Under the pieces are notes generated by a model. That model was not told the origin of the DNA and made no database searches. It saw nothing but the letters and a program-made list of their open reading frames with translations. Below, piece after piece: positions 15,128-24,149 of a stretch of 40,571 nucleotides of DNA (positions within the stretch are counted from its first letter, which is position 1; every line of letters starts with the position of its first letter). The stretch is from Deltaproteobacteria bacterium RBG_16_54_11 (GTDB taxonomy: Bacteria; Desulfobacterota; B13-G15; RBG-16-54-18), in assembly GCA_001797905.1 (NCBI GenBank), contig MGQS01000109.1, positions 821 to 41,391 of the forward strand, given 5' to 3'. The position numbers and the translations under genes were made by a program.

Positions 15128-16177
15128 ATGTTATCAAAAAGAAAATTTAAGGTTCTTTTTTCATCAAATAAAAATCCTAATTTTGAAACATTTACCGACT
15201 ATATTGAAAAAGCACTTAATGAAGTAGGGTGTGAGACCTTATTTTTTGAAAATAGACATTTTCTTCTTCCAGGAAGAATAAGGGATAAAGTCAGATTATT
15301 AAACAATGGTGATTTATATATATTAAATAGGCGGCTATTGAATAAGGCAATCGAGTTCAAGCCACTTCTTTTTCTTGAAGATGGTGGATGGAATATTTTG
15401 CCGGCCACGCTAAAAGCAATGAATAAGGTTGGAATAGTAACGGCTCTTTGGACTAATGATCCCCCAAGATTTCAAGATCGTCATTTAAATAGTTTAAAAA
15501 AAAATGCATCTTATTATGACCATGTTTTTGTGACTGGATCGGAGGGGGTCGATTTTTTTAAAAATACTGTTAACTGTCTTCATTTGTTGCCGTTTGCATG
15601 TGATCCTGATTATCACAAACCTATGAAGATAACTAACTCCGTAAAAGATAGGTATAGTTATGATGTATGTTTTGTTGGCTCAGGATGGGAGGAACTATAT
15701 CCCTATAGAATAAAGTTACTTGAGGGATTAACGGATTTTAAACTAGGGGTATGGGGACCTGGTTGGGAAACATTATCTTCGATGTCTCCATTAAAAAAAT
15801 TTATCAATGGTGCTCACCTAAAGACAGCAGAATGGGTGAAACTATTCAGTACCTCAAAAATAGTATTCCATTCTCATTTCCAAGATCCTTTGAACTTAAT
15901 GCCTAACTATCAAGTAAATCCAAGAGTTTTTGAGGCGCTAGCATGTGGCTCATTTCTTCTTGTTGATGATCAGAAGGATATTTCGTGCTTTTTTAAAAAT
16001 GGCGAACACCTTGTTATCTATAAAGATATGAATGATTTGAGAGCTAGGGTAGCATATTATCTTAACAATGATGATGAAAGAAAAAGAATAGCAGATTGTG
16101 GAAGAAAAGAAGTTCTAAAGAAGCACACTTACAAACACAGGGTAAAGGATATCATCAACACCGTTACAAAGGGTTAA
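15128..16177 (+). CDS. CgeB-like glycosyltransferase (GT-B fold)
   Basis: A 349-residue glycosyltransferase-like protein of the CgeB/group-1 type. The N-terminal domain has FSSNKNPNFETFTDYIEKAL and TALWTNDPPRF. The C-terminal Rossmann half has the block NPRVFEALACGSFLLVDD and the ending RARVAYYLNNDDERKRIADCGR, typical of the C-terminal glycosyltransferase domain (Glyco_trans_1_2). The E in RVFEALACG is the likely donor-binding glutamate. It probably adds one sugar to the repeat unit. No clear ribosome site precedes the ATG, and local GC is very low (12 of 60 bases in 15121-15180 by hand count). Confidence 0.85.
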   Translation: MLSKRKFKVLFSSNKNPNFETFTDYIEKALNEVGCETLFFENRHFLLPGRIRDKVRLLNNGDLYILNRRLLNKAIEFKPLLFLEDGGWNILPATLKAMNKVGIVTALWTNDPPRFQDRHLNSLKKNASYYDHVFVTGSEGVDFFKNTVNCLHLLPFACDPDYHKPMKITNSVKDRYSYDVCFVGSGWEELYPYRIKLLEGLTDFKLGVWGPGWETLSSMSPLKKFINGAHLKTAEWVKLFSTSKIVFHSHFQDPLNLMPNYQVNPRVFEALACGSFLLVDDQKDISCFFKNGEHLVIYKDMNDLRARVAYYLNNDDERKRIADCGRKEVLKKHTYKHRVKDIINTVTKG

Positions 16178-16178
16178 C

Positions 16179-16814
16179 TTGAAACTACGCGATATTATAA
16201 TCAGCATGATCGGAGAGAAGTCGTATATTCAAATTAAACATATTTTAAAAAGACTCCTTTGTCTTGCGCGGGGGGTCAAGCAAAGCGGCATCAATGTCTA
16301 TATATCACCCCGCGCCGTCATCAAGAGAGGTCGAAAAATCAATTTGGGAGCAAATGTTGTCCTGGAGCGGGGTGCGACGCTCTGGGTTGATACAAATCAA
16401 TCGTACATTTCTATTGGTGATGATTCTTATCTTTCCTCTCAATGTATTTTGAATACCTTTGATGGTTGGATCTCACTAGGGAGCAACTGCACAGTCAACA
16501 GTTATGCAATTCTGTATGGTCATGGGGGCCTTGAGATAGGCAACGATGTGAGGATAGCGCCCCAGGTGATGATAATGCCTATGAACCATATATCTAAAGA
16601 TCCTCATGTACCGATACGGAAGCAGGGTATAAGGGCTCAAGGTATAAAGATAGAGGATGATGTCTGGCTGGGTGCCGGGGCCATCGTTTTGGATGGAGTG
16701 ACCATCGGAAAGGGTTCTGTGATCGGCGCCGGCGCCGTCGTTACAAAGAATATTCCTCCCTACTCTGTGGCAGTCGGTGTTCCTGCCAGGGTGATAAAGA
16801 AAAGAGGTAAATAA
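16179..16814 (+). CDS. Hexapeptide-repeat O-acetyltransferase (WbbJ/LbetaH)
   Basis: A 211-residue left-handed beta-helix acyltransferase. Hexapeptide turns run through the middle and end: SIGDDSYLSS, LEIGNDVRIAPQVMIMP, VWLGAGAIVLDGVTIGKGSVIGAGAVV, then NIPPYSVAVGVPARVIK. The catalytic histidine would be in MNHI (MPMNHISKDPH). It would O-acetylate a glycan sugar using acetyl-CoA. The start is a TTG one base after the stop of the CgeB-like gene, with AAGGG upstream; an in-frame ATG at 16206 is the alternative. Base composition returns toward the higher-GC norm along this gene, so it sits at the edge of the AT-rich segment. Confidence 0.9.
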   Translation: MKLRDIIISMIGEKSYIQIKHILKRLLCLARGVKQSGINVYISPRAVIKRGRKINLGANVVLERGATLWVDTNQSYISIGDDSYLSSQCILNTFDGWISLGSNCTVNSYAILYGHGGLEIGNDVRIAPQVMIMPMNHISKDPHVPIRKQGIRAQGIKIEDDVWLGAGAIVLDGVTIGKGSVIGAGAVVTKNIPPYSVAVGVPARVIKKRGK

Positions 16815-16934
16815 AAAAATATAGAATACTTTAATTTCTGGGACGATCATTTTACGTTTTTCTTGATAACGCATGCTGGCCTTGAGCTTTTCTGTCTCGT
16901 TATGAATTCTATTTAATAAGGGGATATATGTTCG

Positions 16935-18059
16935 ATGTTAGATAAGAGAAAATACAATATCCTCTACACGACCTCTTTTGCTCATATGATGGGGGGAGGG
17001 CAGCGGAGTCTCTATTATCTGATAAAACATCTGAACAAAGAGATCTATCACCCGATTGTTCTGTGTCCCGGTGCAGGCGAGCTTGCAGATAAGATGAGGG
17101 AGGCTGGCTCGGAAGTGGTTTTTCTGGATGTAGGCAGGATCAGATACTTAAACCCATTGGTAGTCAAAAAGTTCGTCTCTCTCGTAAAAGAAAGACAGGT
17201 AGCCCTTATCCACACCGATTCCACTACCGAGACCTTCTATGCCGGCATCGCCGCGAGGATGATGCGGATACCCCTTGTATGGCATATCCGGGTAAGCGAG
17301 CGTGAATGGTTTCTTGATAGGGTTCTCTCACTACTTTCAACGAGGTTGATCCTCGTTGCAAAAGCTATCGGCCGAAGATTTGCATGGCTGAGGGATCATC
17401 AAAAGATGGTCGTCATTTACAATGGTATTGATCTTGAGGAATTTGATCATTTCCCAATTACCTCTTCAATCAGAGAAGAATTTAACATCAGTAAAGAGAC
17501 AGTGTTCCTTGGATGCATAGGACGGATTGAGGAGCGCAAGGGTCAGGAGTATCTTATTTCTGCCATGAGGAATATAAAGAGTGCCAAACTTATCTTGGTG
17601 GGGCGAGGAGATGATGGATACACAGGGAGAATGCAAAGTCTCTGCAATGAGCTTGGCATCTCCGATCGTGTTTTTTTTGCTGGCGCGAGAGATGATATTC
17701 CATCAGTCCTCAAGGAGATTGACATACTTGTCTTCCCGTCGATTGGCGGTGAAGGCTTCCCAAGGGTCCTCCTTGAGGCCATGGCAGCTCGAAGGCCTGT
17801 TATTGCAACGGACGATGCCGGCAATCCCGAGGCTGTTGAGGATGCCCTCACGGGCTACATTGTCCCGACTGCGAATAGTGCAGCTCTAACGGAGAAGATA
17901 AAGGAAATGGTTGCGGACAAGAAAAAGAGGAGGGCAATGGGACAGGCCGGCAGAAAAAGGCTTGAGGAGCTCTTTACGATTCAACAACATGTTAAGAGAA
18001 TTGATGCTCTCTATCAGGGGATCCTTTCGAAAGAGCATAAGCCGGGTAAATTAAGCTAA
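16935..18059 (+). CDS. Family 4 glycosyltransferase
   Basis: A 374-residue GT-B retaining glycosyltransferase. The N-terminal half has MMGGGQRSLYYLIKHL, the acceptor-side glycine loop. The C-terminal half has GRIEERKGQEYLISAM, ILVGRGDDG, and the donor-binding E-x7-E in EGFPRVLLEAM, followed by RRPVIATDDAGNPEAV. It should transfer a nucleotide-activated sugar to the growing repeat unit on the cytoplasmic face. A 120-base gap without a recognised element precedes it. It is the first gene of the locus after the AT-rich part. Confidence 0.93.
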   Translation: MLDKRKYNILYTTSFAHMMGGGQRSLYYLIKHLNKEIYHPIVLCPGAGELADKMREAGSEVVFLDVGRIRYLNPLVVKKFVSLVKERQVALIHTDSTTETFYAGIAARMMRIPLVWHIRVSEREWFLDRVLSLLSTRLILVAKAIGRRFAWLRDHQKMVVIYNGIDLEEFDHFPITSSIREEFNISKETVFLGCIGRIEERKGQEYLISAMRNIKSAKLILVGRGDDGYTGRMQSLCNELGISDRVFFAGARDDIPSVLKEIDILVFPSIGGEGFPRVLLEAMAARRPVIATDDAGNPEAVEDALTGYIVPTANSAALTEKIKEMVADKKKRRAMGQAGRKRLEELFTIQQHVKRIDALYQGILSKEHKPGKLS

Positions 18060-18074
18060 AAATGAGCTACTAGT

Positions 18075-19136
18075 ATGGTGAATAAATTACCCACTGTCGT
18101 CCAGTATGTATGTCTTCGTTGTAAGGGAGTGTTAAGAAAACAAAGGAATAGATTAGTTTGCGGCCAATGCGGCGCCTCCTGGGATGTTAAAGGCTCTGTA
18201 CCCTGTTTTGTAAAAGATGCCCCGTATTGGGGAGAGCTTCCACAGGAGGAGATGAGAACGCTTATAAACGATGCCAAGAAAGGCTACTGGAAGGACGCGC
18301 TAAAAACAATTCCCCAAGAAAAGAGAGAGGAGATCATTTCATGTTGTTCCGATGAGACCAGGGGATGGTGGCGATATCTCCTGCCGGGAAAAGACAAAGG
18401 GAAGGTTCTGGATATCGGGGCTGGTCTGGGAGCAATAACCTTTTCACTGGCGAACGCTGGCTATGAGGTTGTCGCTATAGATTCCGTTATAGAGCGCGCT
18501 ACCTTTCTCGCTATAAGAAGAGACCAAGATCGTATACGTAGTGTTCAGACGGCATGTGCCAGTGCTCTAGAGCTTCCCTTTCCTGAGCAATCATTTGATA
18601 TAGTAATAATGAATGGAGTATTGGAATGGCTGGGGCTTTCGGAAACTTCTATTTCTCCTGATAAGGTTCAGAAAAGAGCGCTCCAAAATATATTTAATGT
18701 ATTAAAACCCGATGGAATTCTCTATATAGCAATAGAAAATAGGATCTCTGCGATATATTTTTTAGGCTTCAAAGACCCACACAGCGGCCTGCGATTTGCT
18801 ACGTTAATGCCGAGAAAAATGGCTGATTGGTACTCTCGTTTGCGACGGAGAGGAGGGTACAAAACATATATCTATTCTAAGTTTGGTTATCAAAAGATGC
18901 TTCAAGAAGCAGGATTCAAAGAGATCACATTCTTTTTACCTCTTCCGAGTTACAGGAATTTTCAGGTAATTGTTCCGATGGGGAGAAGCAAAATAGCGAA
19001 ATATTGTTTCACGCATATTTGGAATATGAAGCGTTTACGGTTTTTAAAGATGATGGTGCATTTCCTGAAATTTCTACCGATAGGATTTTTTTTGGACTAT
19101 TTCGCTCCTGATTACAGTATTCTTGCTAAGAAGTAG
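18075..19136 (+). CDS. SAM-dependent methyltransferase with N-terminal zinc-ribbon-like region
   Basis: A 353-residue protein. Residues about 12-40 carry two Cys pairs, CLRCKG and CGQCGA, a Trm112-like zinc ribbon. The class I methyltransferase core begins LDIGAGLGAITFSLANAGYEVVAID (about residue 117), followed by ELPFPEQSFDIVIMNGVLEWLG and VLKPDGILYIAIENR. The fusion is known among predicted methyltransferases but the zinc site's purpose is not. The gene is followed 17 bases later by the kinase-like gene. It likely modifies the glycan or a lipid carrier. Confidence 0.88.
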   Translation: MVNKLPTVVQYVCLRCKGVLRKQRNRLVCGQCGASWDVKGSVPCFVKDAPYWGELPQEEMRTLINDAKKGYWKDALKTIPQEKREEIISCCSDETRGWWRYLLPGKDKGKVLDIGAGLGAITFSLANAGYEVVAIDSVIERATFLAIRRDQDRIRSVQTACASALELPFPEQSFDIVIMNGVLEWLGLSETSISPDKVQKRALQNIFNVLKPDGILYIAIENRISAIYFLGFKDPHSGLRFATLMPRKMADWYSRLRRRGGYKTYIYSKFGYQKMLQEAGFKEITFFLPLPSYRNFQVIVPMGRSKIAKYCFTHIWNMKRLRFLKMMVHFLKFLPIGFFLDYFAPDYSILAKK

Positions 19137-19153
19137 GAATCAAAGGTTGTTAT

Positions 19154-19996
19154 ATGATTAGATTACTGGAGAGCCATATTCGTGACCATTGGGATGATTT
19201 TAATCTTCCTTTCGTGCTCCCCACAAGATTTTTATTTCTCTTTGTAAAGGGTTTCAGGAAGACGATATTTTTCTTATTTAAGGATAATAATTCTCAACCA
19301 TTTGCGGTTTTAAAGATAAGCGATGATCCTGTAGTTTTTGAGAGGTTAGAGAGCGAATATGAGACCTTGTCTTACTTATTCGCCAAAAAAACGATGACGA
19401 GAAACATACCTGCACCACTCGCATTCTTTGAGATGAGAGGTCACAAATGTGTTTTTGAATCCGCCTTAGGGGGTACCCCTTTAGTTTATTCTATTAAAGG
19501 AATAAGAACCAGGAGGGGATTGATAAGAATGCGGGAGATCTTTACCTGTGTCGTTGATAGTTTAATAGCTTTACACAGCCCCAGCTCGCCACATGAGAAG
19601 GATAAGAAAAAACAGGTTGTTGTTGAGCATGGTGATTTCAACCCATCAAATCTTTACATTTCGAGAAGTGGCATAAAGATTTTTGATTGGGAGTACTCTA
19701 CACTTCATGGGGTGCCGATGAGGGACCTTTTAGACTTTTCGCTCAAGTATGTCCTTTTTGCGCGATATCTGGCGAAAGAGGTCAGACGGGAGCAGCCTGT
19801 TTTAAATGACTTTGAAGAGGCGTTTCTCGCAGGAACTACTCATAGTCAAATAATATGGGAGAATCTTAACAGGTATGGCGATAGAATGGACTTATCAAGA
19901 TCATCTAAGCGAGATATCTTTTCTATCTTCGTCAGAAAGTATCTTGATGAACATGATGCGCGGGCTTGTCGTGAAATGTTAGATATTTTACTGTAG
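19154..19996 (+). CDS. APH/choline-kinase-like phosphotransferase
   Basis: A 280-residue member of the aminoglycoside phosphotransferase/choline kinase fold. The catalytic loop is VVEHGDFNPSNLYI (HGDxxxxN) and the metal-binding segment is IKIFDWEYS. The N-lobe has PFAVLKISDD with a candidate ATP-binding lysine. In a glycan locus such an enzyme may phosphorylate a sugar, choline-like or amino alcohol substituent, or a small precursor. True aminoglycoside resistance is unlikely from this context. AAAGG is seven bases upstream of the ATG. Substrate unknown. Confidence 0.82.
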   Translation: MIRLLESHIRDHWDDFNLPFVLPTRFLFLFVKGFRKTIFFLFKDNNSQPFAVLKISDDPVVFERLESEYETLSYLFAKKTMTRNIPAPLAFFEMRGHKCVFESALGGTPLVYSIKGIRTRRGLIRMREIFTCVVDSLIALHSPSSPHEKDKKKQVVVEHGDFNPSNLYISRSGIKIFDWEYSTLHGVPMRDLLDFSLKYVLFARYLAKEVRREQPVLNDFEEAFLAGTTHSQIIWENLNRYGDRMDLSRSSKRDIFSIFVRKYLDEHDARACREMLDILL

Positions 19997-20037
19997 TCTT
20001 TATCTTTATATAGGCAATAGGAAATAGCAGGAAGACC

Positions 20038-21180
20038 ATGATGGGTCTAAAATCACTCTTGAAAGATACCTACTTGAGGTCACGAAGAGCTTTATTATGG
20101 CTCTTTGTTTTCTTGAGAAAGACCATAGTCCCCTCTAAAAGTGAGATCAAGAGGCTTTTATTCCTCAGACATGACCGTATCGGTGATATGGTCCTATCGA
20201 CCGCTGCCTTGAAGGCATTGAGGAGGGGCTATCCTCATGCGAAGATCACGGTCCTGGCCTCAGAGCGAAACTTCGATATCTTGAAACATAATCCCAATGT
20301 CGATGAAGTCCTTATCTACAAAGGGATCCCCTGGTTCCTCAGAGAGATACGTCCTCGAGGGTATGATCTGGTGATAGATCCCTTTGTGGCCTACGAGTTA
20401 AAACAGGCTTTGATGACATATCTGTCAGGAGGGAAATACCGAATAGGTTTTGAAGAGGCAGGCAGGGAGGTCTTCTTTAATGTCGGAGGTCCCGCGACTT
20501 CTCCGCCAAAGCGGATGGTCGATCATCTGCTAGACCTGGCGGTGCTGGCAGGGGGAAAGAGAGAGGGTTGCGAGCCGGAGGTCTTTTTGAGCGATACGGA
20601 GATACAATGGGCTAATGATGCCCTTGTTGAAAAAGAGATCCGCGCTCATGATTTAATTATTGCCATTCATCCTGGGGCGCACTATCCAAGTCAGCGGTGG
20701 CCCGCTGAGAGGTTCGGCGAGCTGTCAAGAACGATTCTTGAGCGAGGCGAGGCACAGGTCATCCTCCTGGGCAGCCAAGCTGAAGAGGTCCTTTTGCATG
20801 ACGTCAAAAAGATTGCAGGGGATGGGATCCAGGTCTTTTCCGGCCTCAAACTCAGGGATCTTATGGCCTTAATAAACAGATGTGACCTTCTGGTGTGCAA
20901 CAATTCAGGCCCCCTGCACATCGCATCGGCACTCAAGGTCCCCACTGTTTCTATGGTAGGGCCGACAGTTACCCCTTTATGGCTTCCCTATGGGGAAAAC
21001 AATGTGGTGCTCAACAAGAGGCTTTCCTGCAGTCCGTGTAACAGGGCGCATTGTAAAGACCATGAGTGTATGGAATCGATAACCGTGGATGAGGTATTCG
21101 AGGCGGTGAGATCACAGATCGCTCACATCAGACCGAAAAGAAAGATAAAAGGACGGTCAATAGTAAAAAGACAGAATTGA
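20038..21180 (+). CDS. Family 9 glycosyltransferase (ADP-heptose:LPS heptosyltransferase-like)
   Basis: A 380-residue GT-B inverting transferase. The N-terminal motif FLRHDRIGDMVLSTAALKAL, the central HPGAHYPSQRWP, and the C-terminal VCNNSGPLHIASAL are all standard for heptosyltransferases. A cysteine cluster near the end (SCSPCNRAHCKDHECM) is also seen in this family, possibly structural. It adds a heptose or similar residue to LPS core or surface glycan. AGGAAG is five bases upstream of the ATG. The next GT9 gene starts within its stop codon region, so they are translationally coupled. Confidence 0.93.
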   Translation: MMGLKSLLKDTYLRSRRALLWLFVFLRKTIVPSKSEIKRLLFLRHDRIGDMVLSTAALKALRRGYPHAKITVLASERNFDILKHNPNVDEVLIYKGIPWFLREIRPRGYDLVIDPFVAYELKQALMTYLSGGKYRIGFEEAGREVFFNVGGPATSPPKRMVDHLLDLAVLAGGKREGCEPEVFLSDTEIQWANDALVEKEIRAHDLIIAIHPGAHYPSQRWPAERFGELSRTILERGEAQVILLGSQAEEVLLHDVKKIAGDGIQVFSGLKLRDLMALINRCDLLVCNNSGPLHIASALKVPTVSMVGPTVTPLWLPYGENNVVLNKRLSCSPCNRAHCKDHECMESITVDEVFEAVRSQIAHIRPKRKIKGRSIVKRQN

Positions 21181-22244
21181 GGTTCCATGCTCGCATGAAA
21201 AAACCGAAAAAAATCATCGTTGTTGATTTTGGAGGCGTCGGTGACCTGGTGCTTTCCATCCCTTTTTTGAGAGGGCTTAAAACAGCCTTTCCGTCAACTG
21301 AGGTATCTGTACTGTGTGCTGACAGGGCGGGGATGATTTTAAAGGAACAATCGTATATTAACAGGCTCTTCTTATCTCCCATAACCCTTCTTGGTCTCTT
21401 CAAGACAGGGCTCCAATTGAGAAAGAAAAGATTCGATATGGCCATCAATCTGATGCCTGAGACATCCTATTTCTCCGCTATCAAGATGTATCTCCTTTTC
21501 CTTTTGATCAATGCCAGGCAGTGGGTGGGAAGGAACACCGAAGGGAGGGGCTTTTTTTACGATATCAAGGTGCCGGAACAGAAAATGCAGATCGAGAATG
21601 AAGTCCTGCTGTACGGCAGGATTCTCAAGACCATATCAAATGAAGATTTTGAGAAGAGATTGGAGTTGCCTTGCTCAGAGGCGAATAAGAAAAGGGCAGG
21701 GGCTCTCTTATCGCGTGAGAGGAAATTGAGAAAATATCCTTTTGTTTTAGTCAACCCGGGCGCTGATTGGCCTGCAAAACGATGGCCTATTGAACGATAT
21801 GCCGAGTTGGTGAAGCGGTTGAAAGAGTCGTTTCCACATTGCGAATTTGGGATCATCGGGACGCAGGCTGAAGGGGAGTTGGCCCATTTCCTCAAAGAGG
21901 CAGTTGGTGATAGGGTTTTTATACTTTCCGGGAAGACCCCGCTGGAGATCCTTCCTGCTGTCATGGAGAAGGCCTGCCTGGCGATAACCAACGACAGCGG
22001 CCCTGCCCACATTGCCCGGGCAGTTGGCACGCCGGTCGTAATCCTTGCGGGACCAAGCGCCCCTGCTTTTTTTACTATTCAAGGCAGGAAGGAAAGCCAC
22101 GTTATATACCATCCCGTATCCTGTGCCCCCTGTCTGAAGGTGTCATGTGATACGATGTCTTGCTGGCAGGCGATATCAGTGCAAGAGGTTGTAGAGGTTG
22201 TATCCAAGATGCTGGAAAGAAAAATCAATGAGATTAATAACTAA
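21177..22244 (+). CDS. Family 9 glycosyltransferase, second copy
   Basis: A 355-residue GT9 protein similar in layout to the one before it: IVVDFGGVGDLVLSIPFLRGL, VNPGADWPAKRWPIERYA, ITNDSGPAHIARAVG and a terminal cysteine cluster SCAPCLKVSCDTMSCW. The frame starts with TTG at 21177, overlapping the previous stop by 4 bases. The ATG at 21195 is a likely alternative, with GAGGT about 11 bases ahead. The pair probably arose by duplication and acts on successive sugars; divergence is substantial, so this is an old event. Confidence 0.92.
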   Translation: MRFHARMKKPKKIIVVDFGGVGDLVLSIPFLRGLKTAFPSTEVSVLCADRAGMILKEQSYINRLFLSPITLLGLFKTGLQLRKKRFDMAINLMPETSYFSAIKMYLLFLLINARQWVGRNTEGRGFFYDIKVPEQKMQIENEVLLYGRILKTISNEDFEKRLELPCSEANKKRAGALLSRERKLRKYPFVLVNPGADWPAKRWPIERYAELVKRLKESFPHCEFGIIGTQAEGELAHFLKEAVGDRVFILSGKTPLEILPAVMEKACLAITNDSGPAHIARAVGTPVVILAGPSAPAFFTIQGRKESHVIYHPVSCAPCLKVSCDTMSCWQAISVQEVVEVVSKMLERKINEINN

Positions 22245-22902
22245 TATTGTCAACAAGTTACGCAATTTAATAGAGAAAAAAGATGAAGTAGAGGAGCCTT
22301 CCGGTGGTTTCTTATCCTACCGGATAAGACAAAAGGCTCTCTCTCTCATGAAGAACGACGGAAAATTGCTCGACATAGGTGCCGGTGAAGGGCTTCTTCT
22401 CAAGGCCTTTGGGTCAGCGGCGACAAAGTGGATTTATTGCATAGACCTGGAGAAGGGGCGGCTGGAGCAGGCTGCGAAACGATGTTCTGACACGAAGAGG
22501 AGCCTCTTTATCGTCGGCGACGGCAGGCATCTCCCCTTCAAGAATGATATTTTCGATGAGGTGACATTGCTGAACCTCTTTATGAATATCCCCGATAGAA
22601 GGGTCGTCGCTTCTTTGCTGAAAGATGCCTTGAGGGTCTGCAAGAATCAAGGGAAAATTATCTTTGATTATAGAAATATCTTGAATCCCTGGATTGTTAC
22701 CTTATACAAGACCGTTAGATTCCATGACCCTGACATTAAACTTCCTCTGCGTGCGTTTACCAGAAGTGAGATGAAAGGTGTGTTACGCTCAGTAGGTATT
22801 CGAAAAGGCGTAGTCCATCATCCGATCCCCTCATGGTGGAGGGTTAATCCCCCTGTCTATCTCGTTGAGGTAAAAAAGGGGATAGAGGGCAAACAGTTAT
22901 GA
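22228..22902 (+). CDS. Class I SAM-dependent methyltransferase
   Basis: A 224-residue methyltransferase: LLDIGAGEGLLLKAFG (motif I), CIDLEKGRLEQA, HLPFKNDIFDEVTLLNLFMNIPD and the LRVCKNQGKIIFDYRN strand. The frame opens earlier at 22198, but I chose the ATG at 22228, with GGAAAG nine bases upstream and a short 17-base overlap with the GT9 gene. Its stop overlaps the next ATG as ATGA. It likely methylates a sugar residue or a lipid-linked precursor. Confidence 0.85.
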   Translation: MRLITNIVNKLRNLIEKKDEVEEPSGGFLSYRIRQKALSLMKNDGKLLDIGAGEGLLLKAFGSAATKWIYCIDLEKGRLEQAAKRCSDTKRSLFIVGDGRHLPFKNDIFDEVTLLNLFMNIPDRRVVASLLKDALRVCKNQGKIIFDYRNILNPWIVTLYKTVRFHDPDIKLPLRAFTRSEMKGVLRSVGIRKGVVHHPIPSWWRVNPPVYLVEVKKGIEGKQL

Positions 22903-24077
22903 CGATCGCTTCTATCGGGACCCCTGTCGGATTCAAGGATATGCTGCATGGGCTTCTCGCAAAGGGGGCAGTGGAAGGATTTGCGGGGACTATAGCGAAC
23001 CAAACTCAGAGGAAGCATTGTCTCTTGACGAATTCAGGCACGACAGCCTATTTTCTCATCCTGAAGGCGTTGCAAAGGCTTTCAGGGAAAAGAGAGGTTG
23101 TACTCCCCGCCTATACCGCCCCATCCCTCATACTCCCCATCAAAAAGGCGGGGCTTATCCCGCGGCTCTGCGATATCGATCTCAAGAGTTTCAATATGGA
23201 CCTCAAAGCCTTGCCTTCGGTGCTGAGTGATGACACCTTGGCAATCACGATCGTTCATATGTTTGGACTTCCCCAGTGGGTTGGGTCCTCCCCACAGAGG
23301 GAAAGGCTTTATAAAGATGTCTTCCTTATCGAAGACTTCGCTTCAGCCCAAGGTTCGGCGTTATACGGCAAAACAACCGGCTCCTTTGGCGATGTGAGTT
23401 TTACAAGCTTCAACAGGGGGAAAAACTTTGCTACCCTGTCCGGCGGAGCTATAGCGACGGACCGTGAGGATATCTATGGGCTTATAAGGAAAGAAGGGAG
23501 GCGATACCTGCAGGAGCCGGCCTTGATGGCGCGGATCGGCATCGCCTTCAAGGCCATCGCCCTCTCCCTGGCGGTGAGACCGTGGTTCTATACGACATTC
23601 CGGAGCCTTATTGCCCCATTCAAGTATCAAGGGCTCCATCATGCATTTGCCATCCATGCCTATACCAGTTTTCAGGCAGGCATGGGTGCTTCGGCCTTTA
23701 CAGGGGCACGATTCATCTTCGAACGGAGGTTCCAGAACGGTCTCTACCTTCACCGGGCGCTCGCCGGGATTGCCGGGATAACCATACCGGCCATACCCGA
23801 AGGGTCTATCCCCGCCTTTAACCAGTTTCCCCTTCTGATAGACGATCCCCATAAGAAGGATCGCGTCTTAAATGCCCTGGTGAAGAGCGGGATTGAGGCC
23901 ACAACCCTTTATCCTGAGCCCATCCATAGGGTATATGATCTCGGCTATGACCGGCGAAATGATCCCTTTCCCAAGGCAACGTATCTCTCCAGGAGGCTCA
24001 TCCTCATCCCGACCCACCCCTATGTTGCCGAAAGACATCTCAAGAGGGCGGTGGATACCGTCCTGATGTCTTTGTAA
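22899..24077 (+). CDS. DegT/DnrJ/EryC1/StrS-family aminotransferase
   Basis: A 392-residue PLP aminotransferase-fold protein. LLTNSGTTAYFLIL is the N-terminal PLP-phosphate region, IEDFASAQGSALYG the pyridine-nitrogen region, and the Schiff-base lysine is in FTSFNRGKNFATLSGG. The lysine context is unlike the common SFH/YxTK form, and the middle region is long, so it is a divergent member that may use a different substrate. It is the last gene of the polysaccharide locus. A GT-to-amine product such as an amino sugar in the repeat unit is inference. Confidence 0.87.
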   Translation: MTIASIGTPVGFKDMLHGLLAKGAVEGFAGTIANQTQRKHCLLTNSGTTAYFLILKALQRLSGKREVVLPAYTAPSLILPIKKAGLIPRLCDIDLKSFNMDLKALPSVLSDDTLAITIVHMFGLPQWVGSSPQRERLYKDVFLIEDFASAQGSALYGKTTGSFGDVSFTSFNRGKNFATLSGGAIATDREDIYGLIRKEGRRYLQEPALMARIGIAFKAIALSLAVRPWFYTTFRSLIAPFKYQGLHHAFAIHAYTSFQAGMGASAFTGARFIFERRFQNGLYLHRALAGIAGITIPAIPEGSIPAFNQFPLLIDDPHKKDRVLNALVKSGIEATTLYPEPIHRVYDLGYDRRNDPFPKATYLSRRLILIPTHPYVAERHLKRAVDTVLMSL

Positions 24078-24149
24078 AATATTATCCGCGCGATATAGCG
24101 GGGCACAAGTTACCGCATGATAGCCTCAGAATAATAACAGGATTAATCG

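Noticed and set aside
19154..19996. Antibiotic resistance by aminoglycoside phosphotransferase
   Set aside because: The fold is broad and the setting is a glycan operon, so a resistance role is not supported.
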